From Flavobacterium chryseum (lineage in GTDB: Bacteria; Bacteroidota; Bacteroidia; Flavobacteriales; Flavobacteriaceae), in NCBI RefSeq assembly GCF_004362015.1, contig NZ_SNWW01000001.1, positions 545,288 through 609,287 on the forward strand: 64,000 bases of DNA, read 5' to 3'. The notes below the pieces were generated by a model. That model made no database searches and had not been told where the DNA came from. It saw only the letters and a list, made by a program, of their open reading frames with translations. Below are positions 16,392 through 27,010 of the stretch, piece after piece. How positions within the stretch are numbered: the stretch's first letter is position 1; each line of letters opens with the position of its first letter. The position numbers and the translations under genes were made by a program.

Positions 16392-19202
16392 ATGAGAGTG
16401 TATTTGCTAATTATGTTGTTTTTCTGCGGAATTTCCTTCGCGCAGAATACAGTTACCGGTTCTGTTACCGATAGTAACAAACAATCTATTCCCGGTGCCA
16501 ATATTAATGTAGTAGGAAGTTCAACAGGAACTTCTACTGATTTTGATGGTACATTTAAACTTAATACTTCTGCTAAACCACCTTTTACAATTAAAATTTC
16601 TGCAGTAGGATTTGAATCTAAAACAATTAATGTTACATCACTAAGTCAAATAGTTGATGTAGTTTTAAAAGATGAAGAAACTAAATTAGATGAAATCGTA
16701 GTTTCTGCTTCTAGAACTCCGGAAAGGGTTATTGAATCTCCTGTTACAATTGAAAGAATGGGAATTCAGGAAATTAAAAATACAACCGCAGCAACTTTTT
16801 ATGATGGTTTAGAAAATTTAAAAGAAGTAAACTTTAATACAAGCAGTATTTCTTTTAAATCTATAAATACAAGAGGTTTTGCCACAATTGCTAATACTCG
16901 TTTTATGCAATTGGTAGACGGTATGGATAATTCATCTCCTGCCTTAAACTTTGTTTTAGGAAACTTAATTGGTATTTCGGATATTGACGTAGCAAATGTT
17001 GAGCTTTTGCCAGGAGCATCTTCTGCACTTTATGGTGCGAATGCTTTTAATGGTATTATGTTTATGAATAGTAAGAGTCCGTTTGCAAACGAAGGCATTA
17101 GTGTTTATTACAAATATGGACAAACAAGTCAGGATGCGGCAGGAACAAATGATTATAATGATTTTGGAATAAGAGCAGCAAAAGCGTTTACTAAACACTT
17201 TGCAATGAAAGCAAACTTCACTTATATGGAAGCGTCAGAATGGATCGCTGCTGATAAAAGAAGTATGACTGGCGGTTCTATAGGACATGAAATGAATCAA
17301 AATTATGACGGATTAAATATTTATGGTGACGAGGTTACTACTTCTATTCCAAATGTTGGACAAGTAAGCAGAACAGGATATCGGGAACAAGATTTAACGG
17401 ATAATAAAGTTAAAAGTATGAAAGCTGATTTTGGTTTACATTTTAAACCTTGGGCAGATGATACAGAAATTATATTACAATATAAAATTGGTACAGGAAG
17501 TACTATCTATCAGGGTGCAAACAGATACGCGTTGAAAGATTTTCTTATGCAGCAAGGTAAATTGGAAGTAAAAGGTAAAAACTTTTTTGCCAGAGTTTAT
17601 TTTACAAGCGAGGATGCAGGAGATTCTTATGATATGAGATTTGCCGGATGGAATGTTAACAGAATGGCCAAATCAGATAAAAACTGGTTTACAGATTACG
17701 GAACAGCTTTTCAGTTATCTTCTGCATTGCTTGGTCTTAATGCAAATGATGCTGCTGTATATGCCAGAAATTTTGCAGATTATAATGTTTCACCAAACTT
17801 GCCATTAGTGCCAAATATTGATCCGCTTAATCCTGGTGCTCCACGATCAGCAAGATTCGAACCGGGTTCTGCTCAATTTAAAAGCGCTCTTGCAACAGTG
17901 GTGTCTAATCCGGATTTAACACAAGGAGCTAAATTTATAGATCACTCAAAATTATATCATTCTGATGTGAATTATAATTTCAGAGACCTGATCAAATTTG
18001 CTGAAATTCAGGTGGGAGGTTCATGGAGAAAATATATAATGGATTCTGAAGGAACAATCTTTACAGATTATGATGGTCCAATTGAGTATAAAGAATATGG
18101 TGCTTATGCACAATTGCAAAAAAAATGGATGGATGACAGATTGAAATTTACCGGATCTATACGTTACGATAAAAGTCAGAATTTTGATGGAAATCTTTCA
18201 CCAAGAATTTCATTTGTGTATTCTGCAGGAGCTTCTAAAAGACATAACTTCAGGGTTTCTTATCAAACAGGTTTTCGTAACCCGACTACACAAGATCAAT
18301 ACATTGGTTTAGATTTAGGGCCATTTGCATTAATTGGTTCAGCAGCTGACAATTTAGATCGTTTTCAGGAAACTGTAAGTGTTAGTCCTTCAGGTCAGAC
18401 TATCGGCGGGCAGCCAGCAACACTTCCAATGTCTGGTCGTAAAGCATATGAAAATGCATACACACTTGCTTCTGTTCAGGCTTTTGGAGCATCTGGAAGT
18501 ATAGCAGATCTTAAAGTAGCAAATGTACAATTAGTAAAACCAGAACAAGTACAGGCATTTGAAGCTGGATATCGTACAGTTGTTCAAAACGATTTATCAA
18601 TAGACATTAATGGATACTACAATATCTACAATGATTTTATGAATACGTCTAGAGTGATTTCTCCTTATTATGGAACAGTAGGAACAGGTACTACAGATCC
18701 TGAAGTATTAAAAAGTTATCAAGCATTAGCTTTTGGTGACAGAAGAGTTTATCAGGTTTATACCAATACTACTGCTCAAATTACATCATTAGGTTTTGGA
18801 GTTGGTTTGTCTAAAAAAGTATATAAAGATTTTGAACTTGGAGTAAACTATAATTATGCACAGTTTAATTTTGACCAATCAGATGATCCAAGTTTTGTGG
18901 CAGGATTTAATACTCCAAAACACAGAATTAAAGCGTCTCTTGGTAATTCTAAGCTAACTAAAAATTTAGGATTTAACGTAAACGTAAGATGGAATACAGA
19001 ATATTTATGGCAATCTTCTTTTGGAGATGGTATGATTCCGGAAAACACAGTTCTTGATGCTCAGGTTAATTATGGTATTCCAAAACTGAAATCGGTTATT
19101 AAAGTTGGAGCAACAAACCTTTTTGGAGAAGATTATCTTCAGGTAATTGGTGCGGGAGCAATTGGTAAGATGTGGTTTGCTTCATGGATCATTAATCCTT
19201 AA
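16392..19202 (+). CDS. TonB-dependent outer-membrane receptor (CarboxypepD_reg-like N-terminus)
   Basis: The 936-residue protein has a signal peptide (MRVYLLIMLFFCGISFAQ). A carboxypeptidase-regulatory-like beta domain follows (VTGSVTDSNKQSIPGANINV, about residues 20-105), then a plug domain with a TonB-box-like VVSASRTPERVIESP and LLPGASSALYGANAFNGI. The remainder is a beta-barrel ending in a short aromatic strand (MWFASWIINP). It should import a large or scarce substrate across the outer membrane with TonB energy. The substrate is not evident. The GDSL lipoprotein gene follows 75 bp later and is probably a partner at the cell surface. About 200 bp of AT-rich sequence after the terminator precede it. 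Confidence 0.93.
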   Translation: MRVYLLIMLFFCGISFAQNTVTGSVTDSNKQSIPGANINVVGSSTGTSTDFDGTFKLNTSAKPPFTIKISAVGFESKTINVTSLSQIVDVVLKDEETKLDEIVVSASRTPERVIESPVTIERMGIQEIKNTTAATFYDGLENLKEVNFNTSSISFKSINTRGFATIANTRFMQLVDGMDNSSPALNFVLGNLIGISDIDVANVELLPGASSALYGANAFNGIMFMNSKSPFANEGISVYYKYGQTSQDAAGTNDYNDFGIRAAKAFTKHFAMKANFTYMEASEWIAADKRSMTGGSIGHEMNQNYDGLNIYGDEVTTSIPNVGQVSRTGYREQDLTDNKVKSMKADFGLHFKPWADDTEIILQYKIGTGSTIYQGANRYALKDFLMQQGKLEVKGKNFFARVYFTSEDAGDSYDMRFAGWNVNRMAKSDKNWFTDYGTAFQLSSALLGLNANDAAVYARNFADYNVSPNLPLVPNIDPLNPGAPRSARFEPGSAQFKSALATVVSNPDLTQGAKFIDHSKLYHSDVNYNFRDLIKFAEIQVGGSWRKYIMDSEGTIFTDYDGPIEYKEYGAYAQLQKKWMDDRLKFTGSIRYDKSQNFDGNLSPRISFVYSAGASKRHNFRVSYQTGFRNPTTQDQYIGLDLGPFALIGSAADNLDRFQETVSVSPSGQTIGGQPATLPMSGRKAYENAYTLASVQAFGASGSIADLKVANVQLVKPEQVQAFEAGYRTVVQNDLSIDINGYYNIYNDFMNTSRVISPYYGTVGTGTTDPEVLKSYQALAFGDRRVYQVYTNTTAQITSLGFGVGLSKKVYKDFELGVNYNYAQFNFDQSDDPSFVAGFNTPKHRIKASLGNSKLTKNLGFNVNVRWNTEYLWQSSFGDGMIPENTVLDAQVNYGIPKLKSVIKVGATNLFGEDYLQVIGAGAIGKMWFASWIINP

Positions 19203-19277
19203 ATGAAAGAGATTATTTGAATGTGAAGGATTTACTTCTTTAATAAGGAAGTACTAAATAATTTAAAAGTTAATAAC

Positions 19278-20822
19278 ATGAAAAAAAATATAAAATGGCT
19301 GTTCTTGGTTTCTTTAACCTTTATGGCATGTAATAATGATGAAGATAATGCAACGCCAGCAGAAGTTCCTGTAACACCTGGTTCGGCAGTTTTTACAAAA
19401 TATGTGGCACTTGGTGATTCTTTTGCTGCAGGATATAGCGATAATGCACTTTTCAAAAAAGGACAGGAAAACGGATATCCTAATATATTAGCGCAACAGT
19501 TTGCGGCAGCAGGAGGTGGTACTTTTGCAATACCCTATATGAATGATAATAAAGGAGGATTATTGCTAGGTGGTACTATAATAGCGGGAACTCGTTTGTA
19601 TTTTACACCACAAAGAACTGCAGTTCCTGTAGCTGGCCCGCCAACTACAGAAGTTACAACGCATCTTACAGGTCCGTTTAACAATATGGGAGTTCCGGGG
19701 GCAAAAAGTTTTCATTTAGTTGCAGCCAATTATGGTAATGTTGCTGGTGTGGCGTCAGGCGCGGCTAATCCTTATTTTGCGAGATTTGCAAGTACTCCAT
19801 CCGCAACAGTTTTAGCAGATGCGTTAGCGCAGTCACCTACGTTTTTCTCTTTGTTTATTGGAGGGAATGATGTTTTGAGTTACGCCACTTCTGGAGGAAC
19901 TGGAAAAGATCAGACCGGTAATATGAATCCTGCAACTTATGGAGGAAATGATATTACTGATCCAACGGTGTTTGCAAGTGTATATTCTTCTTTATTGACA
20001 GCGTTAACAACAAACGGCGCAAAAGGAGTAGTGGCAAATTTACCATACATTACAACTTTGCCTCATTTTACAACTGTTCCTTACAATCCTCTTACGCCTC
20101 AATTGTTAGGAAGTAAACTAGATCTTCTTAATACCCAATTATATGGTCCGTTAAATAAAGTGTTAACAGCTCTAGGAGCTGGTGATAGAATAAATTTATT
20201 GTCTGAGACTTCTTCAAATCCTTTGTTGATAAAAGATGAAAGCCTGACTAATCTGTCTGCTCAATTAACTGCGGCATTCACTCCTTCAGTAGGAGCACAA
20301 ACAGCGGCTTTTTACGGTGCTGTTTTCGGACAGGCAAGACAAGCTAAAGCAACAGACTTGATTCTTTTAACGACACAATCTGCAATTGGTGCCGCTCCTA
20401 CAGCTGCTGATTCCGGAATAGGTTCTGCTCCGCCAGCGCCATTAAATGCGTTTGGAATATCATATCCGTTACAGGACAAGCATGTTATTATTCCAACAGA
20501 AGCAGCAGAAATTAAAAAAGCTACAGATGCGTATAATATCACGATTGAAGCCTTAGCAAAAGAAAAAGGTCTGGCATTTGTTGATACAAGAGCTATAATG
20601 ACACAATTGTCTACTGTTGGTGTTAAATTTGGCAACTTTACCATGACATCTTCGTTTGCTGTCGGTGGTGCCTTTTCTCTAGATGGAGTTCACCCTAGTC
20701 CAAGAGGATATGGCTTAATTGCTAATATTTTTATAGATGCCATAAATGCAAAATACGGTTCGACGCTGCGTCACGTTGATTTGGCCACTTATCAAATTCA
20801 ATATCCCATGACACTTCCATAA
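19278..20822 (+). CDS. SGNH/GDSL-type lipase/esterase lipoprotein
   Basis: The 514-residue protein has a lipoprotein signal (IKWLFLVSLTFMAC), with the lipidated Cys at residue 18 followed by N-N-D-E-D, an acidic run typical of surface-exposed Bacteroidota lipoproteins. The SGNH hydrolase blocks are present: VALGDSFAAGYSD (nucleophile Ser48), an oxyanion Gly region around PGAKSFH, FIGGNDVL near residue 195, and DGVHPSPRGYGL (Asp469, His472). It should hydrolyse esters at the outer membrane. Its position 75 bp after a TonB-dependent receptor suggests it processes or binds what the receptor imports. The region 200-450 is longer than in minimal GDSL enzymes. Confidence 0.88.
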   Translation: MKKNIKWLFLVSLTFMACNNDEDNATPAEVPVTPGSAVFTKYVALGDSFAAGYSDNALFKKGQENGYPNILAQQFAAAGGGTFAIPYMNDNKGGLLLGGTIIAGTRLYFTPQRTAVPVAGPPTTEVTTHLTGPFNNMGVPGAKSFHLVAANYGNVAGVASGAANPYFARFASTPSATVLADALAQSPTFFSLFIGGNDVLSYATSGGTGKDQTGNMNPATYGGNDITDPTVFASVYSSLLTALTTNGAKGVVANLPYITTLPHFTTVPYNPLTPQLLGSKLDLLNTQLYGPLNKVLTALGAGDRINLLSETSSNPLLIKDESLTNLSAQLTAAFTPSVGAQTAAFYGAVFGQARQAKATDLILLTTQSAIGAAPTAADSGIGSAPPAPLNAFGISYPLQDKHVIIPTEAAEIKKATDAYNITIEALAKEKGLAFVDTRAIMTQLSTVGVKFGNFTMTSSFAVGGAFSLDGVHPSPRGYGLIANIFIDAINAKYGSTLRHVDLATYQIQYPMTLP

Positions 20823-20838
20823 AACTAAAATTTTTATC

Positions 20839-20876
20839 AAAAAGCCACTCATCTTCAAAGTGTAGTGGCTTTTTTA
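20839..20876. terminator. Terminator after the GDSL lipoprotein gene
   Basis: The stem AAAAAGCCACT pairs with AGTGGCTTTTT over a 14-nt loop, with a T tract. It ends the TonB receptor/lipase unit. Confidence 0.85.
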
Positions 20877-20963
20877 ATTATATAAAAAAATTGCTGTTTT
20901 AGATATTTAAGACAGTTCTTTTATGAATCGAACAAAATCGTAGTATTTTTTATAAAAAAAATA

Positions 20964-20993
20964 TTGATTTTATATTTTAAAAAATTATCTTTG
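20964..20993 (+). promoter_or_regulatory. Promoter of atpD-atpC
   Basis: TTG at 20964-20966, a 19-base spacer and TATCTTTG at 20986-20993 form a good Bacteroidota promoter (-33 TTTG-like and -7 TAnnTTTG). The atpD ATG is 62 bp downstream of the -7 element. Confidence 0.7.
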
Positions 20994-21051
20994 CGCTCTG
21001 AAAAAAGAGGTATTTTCGATAAACCTAAATAGCTATTTAATAAACACATAA

Positions 21052-22566
<1,515 letters not shown>

Positions 22567-22578
22567 TATAATTATGAA

Positions 22579-22616
22579 TTATGAGTTATAAGTTTCTACT
22601 CACTTATAACTCATAA
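22579..22616. repeat. Perfect 14-bp inverted repeat between atpD and atpC
   Basis: TTATGAGTTATAAG at 22579-22592 and CTTATAACTCATAA at 22603-22616 pair perfectly over a 10-nt loop. There is no T tract after it, so it is not a standard terminator. In the atpDC transcript it would fold as a hairpin just ahead of the atpC start. Confidence 0.85.
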
Positions 22617-22638
22617 CTTATAACATAACTCAAAAAAA

Positions 22639-22920
22639 ATGATTTTAGAAATAGTATCACCAGAAGCAAAATTATTTTCAGGAGAAGTAACTTCAGTTAC
22701 ATTGCCTGGAGTTGATGGAAGCTTTCAAATATTGAATCACCATGCTCCTATTGTTTCTATTCTAGAAAAAGGAACTATTAAAATTGCAGCGTCAAGTTTT
22801 AATTTTTCTAAAGATGTAGCGAGTAAATTCACGAAAGTAAACGACCAGACTTATACACTAGAAATTGAGTCAGGTACTATCGAGATGAAAGACAATAAAA
22901 TTATTGTTTTAGTTGACTAA
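22639..22920 (+). CDS. atpC: ATP synthase F1 subunit epsilon (AtpC)
   Basis: The 93-residue protein is the short form of epsilon found in Bacteroidota, with only the beta-sandwich domain: MILEIVSPEAKLFSGEV, then LPGVDGSFQILNHHAPIVS. The C-terminal helical hairpin of the 130-140-residue form, which inhibits ATP hydrolysis in other bacteria, is missing. It couples the central stalk to the c-ring. It lies 72 bp after atpD, and the gap holds a perfect hairpin. A strong terminator follows. Confidence 0.95.
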   Translation: MILEIVSPEAKLFSGEVTSVTLPGVDGSFQILNHHAPIVSILEKGTIKIAASSFNFSKDVASKFTKVNDQTYTLEIESGTIEMKDNKIIVLVD

Positions 22921-22940
22921 GACAATTCTAAAATAAGTTT

Positions 22941-22972
22941 AAAAAGCCAGACAGTTATGTCTGGCTTTTTTT
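22941..22972 (+). terminator. Terminator of atpDC
   Basis: The stem AAAAAGCCAGACA pairs with TGTCTGGCTTTTT over a very short loop, followed by T residues. Confidence 0.9.
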
Positions 22973-23043
22973 ATTTTCATACTTTAAAGATTATTCTTTA
23001 CTTTTGAAGTATTAGAATCTCTTTATAAAATATTGATGGTATC

Positions 23044-23094
23044 ATAAAAGCTCAGTAAGCTTTTATTATTTCGCTTTATCTTCCTGATAAAGCG
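23044..23094. repeat. Two adjacent small hairpins upstream of the NmrA-like gene
   Basis: ATAAAAGCT/AGCTTTTAT (23044-23066) and CGCTTTATC/GATAAAGCG (23072-23094) are consecutive inverted repeats with 5-nt loops. They lie between the atpC terminator and the NmrA-like gene, about 35 bp before its ATG. They could be part of its leader or operator; no function can be assigned. Confidence 0.55.
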
Positions 23095-23127
23095 CAAAAC
23101 ATTTATGTCAAATTTTATAAAGAATAT

Positions 23128-23766
23128 ATGAAAATTATAAATAAAGTCGCTGTTTTAGGCGGTGGCGGAAGAACTGGAAATTATCTTGTAAACCAGTTAT
23201 TAAAAGAAGGATTTAGCATAAAACTTTTGCTAAGAAATCCAGAGAATTTCTGCATTCAAAGTTCGCAAATCGAAATTGTCAAAGGCGATGCACTTGATAT
23301 CGAATCTATAAAAGTAGCATTTCAGGATTGTGATGCCGTAATTACTACTGTTGGACAACGCAAAGACGAACCGCTTGTGGCAAGTTTAGCGACAAAGAAC
23401 ATTTTGCAGGTAATGAATGAATATGGAATCCACCGCTATGTTTTATTGGCTGGATTAAACATTGATACACCATTTGATAAAAAAAGTACCAAAACCCAAA
23501 TGGCTACGGAATGGATGAAAACCAATTTCCCGATTATTCAGGAAGACCGACAAAAAGCATATAATTTACTGGAAGAAAGTAATGTGAATTGGACACAAGT
23601 CCGTGTTCCCTTTATTGAGTTTAAAGATACAAATTCTGAATTAGCAGTAAATCTTGAAGATTGTTTAGGAGATAAAATCAGTGCATATGATATTGCAAAT
23701 TTTATGATTCAGGAAATGACCGAATCAAAATTTAGCAGACAATCGCCTTTTATAAGTGCGATTTAA
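23128..23766 (+). CDS. NAD(P)-binding atypical SDR, NmrA-like
   Basis: The 212-residue protein has an N-terminal Rossmann motif VAVLGGGGRTGNYLVNQLL (a GxxGxxG variant), a central DCDAVITTVGQRKDE segment and HRYVLLAGLNIDTPF. This matches NAD(P)H-binding proteins of the NmrA/SDR5-a type, which act as NADP-dependent reductases or redox sensors. The normal SDR YxxxK pair is not evident, as is common in this subgroup. It stands alone between atpC and the biotin genes, followed by a hairpin. The substrate is unknown. Confidence 0.85.
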   Translation: MKIINKVAVLGGGGRTGNYLVNQLLKEGFSIKLLLRNPENFCIQSSQIEIVKGDALDIESIKVAFQDCDAVITTVGQRKDEPLVASLATKNILQVMNEYGIHRYVLLAGLNIDTPFDKKSTKTQMATEWMKTNFPIIQEDRQKAYNLLEESNVNWTQVRVPFIEFKDTNSELAVNLEDCLGDKISAYDIANFMIQEMTESKFSRQSPFISAI

Positions 23767-23777
23767 AAATTAGATTA

Positions 23778-23808
23778 AAAACAGCGGGCGATAACAAACC
23801 CGCTGTTT
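23778..23808. terminator. Hairpin after the NmrA-like gene
   Basis: AAACAGCGGG pairs with CCCGCTGTTT over a 10-nt loop; the T tract is weak. It probably separates this gene from bioF. Confidence 0.65.
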
Positions 23809-23831
23809 CTATAATATTAACTTCAATTTCA

Positions 23832-23839
23832 TAACTTTG
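23832..23839 (+). promoter_or_regulatory. Candidate -7 element of the biotin genes
   Basis: TAACTTTG matches TAnnTTTG exactly and ends 5 bp before the bioF ATG, so the predicted transcript would be leaderless or nearly so. A -33 partner is not clear. Confidence 0.5.
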
Positions 23840-23844
23840 CTTTT

Positions 23845-24981
23845 ATGAAATTACCAGAAAACCTGATTCAAAAGCTCGAGAATAGAAAACAGAATAATTC
23901 GTTAAGACAATTGCCAAGTTTTAATAATCTTGTCGATTTTTCTTCAAATGATTATATAGGCTTTTCGAAATCGGAAACGGTTTTTAAATTAGCACATCAT
24001 TATTTAATTGAAAATGAGATTATTCAAAATGGCGCAACAGGTTCCCGATTAATTTCAGGCAATCATTCTTTGTATCAAATCACAGAAACTTTTATAGCGC
24101 AATTTCATGAGGCTGAATCTGCTTTAATTTTTAATTCGGGTTACGATGCCAACGTTGGCTTTTTTAGCGCTGTACCGCAACGAAACGATGTTATTTTGTA
24201 CGATGAATTAAGTCATGCTTCAATTCGGGACGGAATTGTAATGTCGAATGCTAAATCGTATAAATTCAATCATAATGATTTTGAGGATTTAGAACGGTTG
24301 ATTCTGAAATTTCCTGACACAAATATTTATATTGTTACTGAAACAGTTTTCTCTATGGATGGCGATAGTCCGAATCTGGAAGAATTAGTTCAGCTTTCTG
24401 AAAAATACAATTGCTATCTGGTCGTTGATGAAGCACATACTTTAGGTGTTTTTGGAGAAAAAGGGGAAGGTTTGACACAATATCTACAATTGCACAATAG
24501 AATTTTTGCACGAATTATGACTTTCGGAAAAGGTTTGGGTTGTCATGGCGCTGCAATTTTAGGCAGCTTAGAATTGAAAGAATATTTAGTAAACTTTGCC
24601 CGAAGCTTTATTTATACTACAGGATTGTCTCCACATTCCGTTTCAACAATTTTAACGGCATATCAGCAGTTAGAAATCGAAAAAGAAACTATCGAAAAAT
24701 TGAGGAAAAATATTGTATTTTTTAATCAGCAGAAAAATTTATTAGGATTAAAGCCAATGTTTGTCCGAAGCAAATCATCGATACAATCAGCCATTATTCC
24801 AGGTAATGAAAATGCAAAACAATTAGCGCAACAACTTCAGGATAAAGGTTTTGATGTAAAACCGATACTTTCGCCAACAGTTCCGGAAGGACAGGAACGT
24901 TTACGATTTTGTATTCACAGTTATAATTCAGAAGAAGAAATTAATCAGGTTTTGGAGTTATTAGGTAACTTTGTGTTTTAA
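23845..24981 (+). CDS. bioF: 8-Amino-7-oxononanoate synthase (BioF)
   Basis: This is a PLP-dependent alpha-oxoamine synthase of 378 residues. It joins pimeloyl thioester with alanine in biotin synthesis. Visible family features are DFSSNDYIGF, NGATGSRLISGNHSLYQ, NSGYDANVGFFSA, VVDEAHTLGVFGEKG and the PLP-lysine segment TFGKGLGCHGAAI. The family contains close relatives (Kbl, HemA), but the bioD and bioA neighbours support BioF. It starts the bioF-bioD-bioA-ketoacyl synthase block and is separated from bioD by a hairpin-forming repeat. Confidence 0.95.
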   Translation: MKLPENLIQKLENRKQNNSLRQLPSFNNLVDFSSNDYIGFSKSETVFKLAHHYLIENEIIQNGATGSRLISGNHSLYQITETFIAQFHEAESALIFNSGYDANVGFFSAVPQRNDVILYDELSHASIRDGIVMSNAKSYKFNHNDFEDLERLILKFPDTNIYIVTETVFSMDGDSPNLEELVQLSEKYNCYLVVDEAHTLGVFGEKGEGLTQYLQLHNRIFARIMTFGKGLGCHGAAILGSLELKEYLVNFARSFIYTTGLSPHSVSTILTAYQQLEIEKETIEKLRKNIVFFNQQKNLLGLKPMFVRSKSSIQSAIIPGNENAKQLAQQLQDKGFDVKPILSPTVPEGQERLRFCIHSYNSEEEINQVLELLGNFVF

Positions 24982-24988
24982 TTATTAA

Positions 24989-25060
24989 CACAGAGATACA
25001 CAAAGAAACACAAAGCTACACAGACTTTGTAATCTTTTTTTTGCTTTGTGTATGTCTGTG
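24989..25060. repeat. Inverted intergenic repeat between bioF and bioD
   Basis: CACAGAGATACACAAAG (24989-25005) and CTTTGTGTATGTCTGTG (25044-25060) pair at 16 of 17 positions. The 38 bases between them contain further ACACAAAG-type copies and a T run. The sequence style matches dispersed intergenic repeats of Flavobacteria, as I recall them. Confidence 0.75.
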
Positions 25061-25072
25061 AAATCAAAGCTT

Positions 25073-25705
25073 ATGAAACTATTTATAACCGGTATTTCTA
25101 CCGATGTTGGTAAAACCATAACTTCGGCAATTGTTGTTGAAGCTTTAGAAGCAGATTATTGGAAACCTGTTCAAGCAGGAGATTTAGACAATTCAGACAG
25201 TCATAAAATCAAATCTAAAATCTCGAATAGTAAATCTAAAATTTTCGAGAATAGTTATAAATTGAACACACCAGCAAGTCCACATTTAGCAGCGGAAATT
25301 GATGGAATTACTATCGACTTAAAACAAATTGAAGAGCCAAAAACAGAAAATCATCTGGTGATTGAAGGCGCAGGCGGAATATTTGTTCCGTTAAATGATA
25401 ATGATTCCATTATTGATTTAATTCAGCCCGATTATAAAATTATTGTTGTTTCCAGACATTATCTCGGAAGTATCAATCATACTTTATTGACTATTGAAGC
25501 AATTCGAAATCGAGATTTTGAAGTTGCAGGAATTATTTTCAGCGGAAGCGAAAACAAATCAACAGAAGATTTAATTCTCAATAAAACGAACATTAAGTGC
25601 ATTGGAAGAATTGATGAAGAACCATATTTTGATCAAAACGTAATTAAAGAATACGCTGATTTATTTCGACATAATTTGTTATCGATAGAGAAATCTAAAA
25701 TCTAA
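25073..25705 (+). CDS. bioD: Dethiobiotin synthetase (BioD)
   Basis: I choose the ATG at 25073 (MKLFITGISTDVGKT), which puts the P-loop at the very start as is usual for BioD. An in-frame ATG at 25046 lies inside the upstream hairpin repeat. The enzyme closes the ureido ring on 7,8-diaminononanoate using CO2 and ATP. Visible features are the P-loop GISTDVGKT, YWKPVQAGD, HLVIEGAGGIFVPLND and the switch-like VVSRHYLGSINHTLLT. The length is 210 residues. It lies 27 bp before bioA. Confidence 0.95.
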   Translation: MKLFITGISTDVGKTITSAIVVEALEADYWKPVQAGDLDNSDSHKIKSKISNSKSKIFENSYKLNTPASPHLAAEIDGITIDLKQIEEPKTENHLVIEGAGGIFVPLNDNDSIIDLIQPDYKIIVVSRHYLGSINHTLLTIEAIRNRDFEVAGIIFSGSENKSTEDLILNKTNIKCIGRIDEEPYFDQNVIKEYADLFRHNLLSIEKSKI

Positions 25706-25732
25706 ATTCAGAAATCTACAATATTATATCAG

Positions 25733-27004
25733 ATGACTTTAACAGAAAAAGACAGCCAGTACTTATGGCATCCGTATACGCAACATAAAACAGCACAAAC
25801 TCCTATAGCTATTTCAAGAGGCGAAGGCGCATTGCTTTGGGATGAAAATGGAAAAGAATATATCGATGCAATTGCATCTTGGTGGGTAAACCCTTTTGGG
25901 CACAGTAATAAATTTATTGCTGATGCTATTTATAAACAGCTGACCACTTTAGAACATGTTTTGTTTGGAGGTTTTACGCATGAACCAGCGATAAAGGTGG
26001 CGGAAAAGTTAATTGAAATTCTGCCTAAAAATCAACAGAAAATCTTCTTTTCTGACAATGGTTCAACAGCGGTTGAAGTGGCGATAAAAGTAGCTTTGCA
26101 ATATTTTTTCAATAAAAATGAAAAACGAACCACTATAATTGCTTTCGAAAATGCGTTTCATGGAGACACTTTTGCAGCAATGGCAGCAAGCGGAATTTCA
26201 TTTTACACACAGGCTTTTCAGGGAATGTTTATAGATGTTGTTAGAATTCCGGTTCCGGTAAAAGGGCAGGAGCAAGTTAGTTTTGATACATTGAAAAATG
26301 TAATTCAAAATCATAATTGTGCCGGATTTATTTTTGAGCCTTTGGTACAAGGAGCGGCCGGAATGGTTATGTATGAACCGGAAGCTTTAGCAAAACTGAT
26401 TCAGATTTGTGCAGCAAACAAAGTCTTGACTATTGCCGATGAAGTAATGACTGGTTTTGGTAAAACAGGAAAAACTTTCGCAATGGATTATGTTGCAGAA
26501 GATCCTGACATGATTTGTTTGTCGAAAGCATTAACCGGAGGAACAATCCCAATGGCGATTACGACTTTTACTCAGGAAGTTTTTGATGCTTTTTATGATG
26601 ATGATATCAATAAAGCATTATTTCACGGACATACTTTTACGGCGAATCCAACCGGTTGTGCGGCTGCTTTGGCAAGTATCGATTTATTGCAGACTCAGGA
26701 AATGCAGGATAATATTGAAAGAATAAATACAAGTCATTTAAACTTTCAGAAGAAAATTGAAAATCATCCAAAAGTAATTACAGCCAGAACATTAGGCGTT
26801 ATCTTTGCAGTTGAAATCAAATCAGATTCTGAGGAAAGTTATTACGGATCAATGCGTAACAAACTCTATAATTTCTTTATCGAAAAAGGAGTTGTTTTGA
26901 GACCTGTCGGTAATATTGTTTACATTCTGCCTCCGTACATTATGACCAACGAACAACTTCAAAAAGTATATTCTATTATTGAAGAAGCCATAGATATGGT
27001 TTAA
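25733..27004 (+). CDS. bioA: Adenosylmethionine-8-amino-7-oxononanoate aminotransferase (BioA)
   Basis: This is a 423-residue class III PLP aminotransferase. It transfers the amino group of S-adenosylmethionine to 8-amino-7-oxononanoate. The start YLWHPYTQHKTAQTP and IASWWVNPFGHSN are characteristic of BioA. FSDNGSTAVEVAIKVALQYF, ADEVMTGFGKTGKTFAMDY and the PLP-lysine segment LSKALTGGTIPMA complete the site. It lies directly after bioD. The following gap carries a repeat with its own promoter, so the ketoacyl synthase gene need not depend on this transcript. Confidence 0.97.
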   Translation: MTLTEKDSQYLWHPYTQHKTAQTPIAISRGEGALLWDENGKEYIDAIASWWVNPFGHSNKFIADAIYKQLTTLEHVLFGGFTHEPAIKVAEKLIEILPKNQQKIFFSDNGSTAVEVAIKVALQYFFNKNEKRTTIIAFENAFHGDTFAAMAASGISFYTQAFQGMFIDVVRIPVPVKGQEQVSFDTLKNVIQNHNCAGFIFEPLVQGAAGMVMYEPEALAKLIQICAANKVLTIADEVMTGFGKTGKTFAMDYVAEDPDMICLSKALTGGTIPMAITTFTQEVFDAFYDDDINKALFHGHTFTANPTGCAAALASIDLLQTQEMQDNIERINTSHLNFQKKIENHPKVITARTLGVIFAVEIKSDSEESYYGSMRNKLYNFFIEKGVVLRPVGNIVYILPPYIMTNEQLQKVYSIIEEAIDMV

Positions 27005-27010
27005 ATAATT

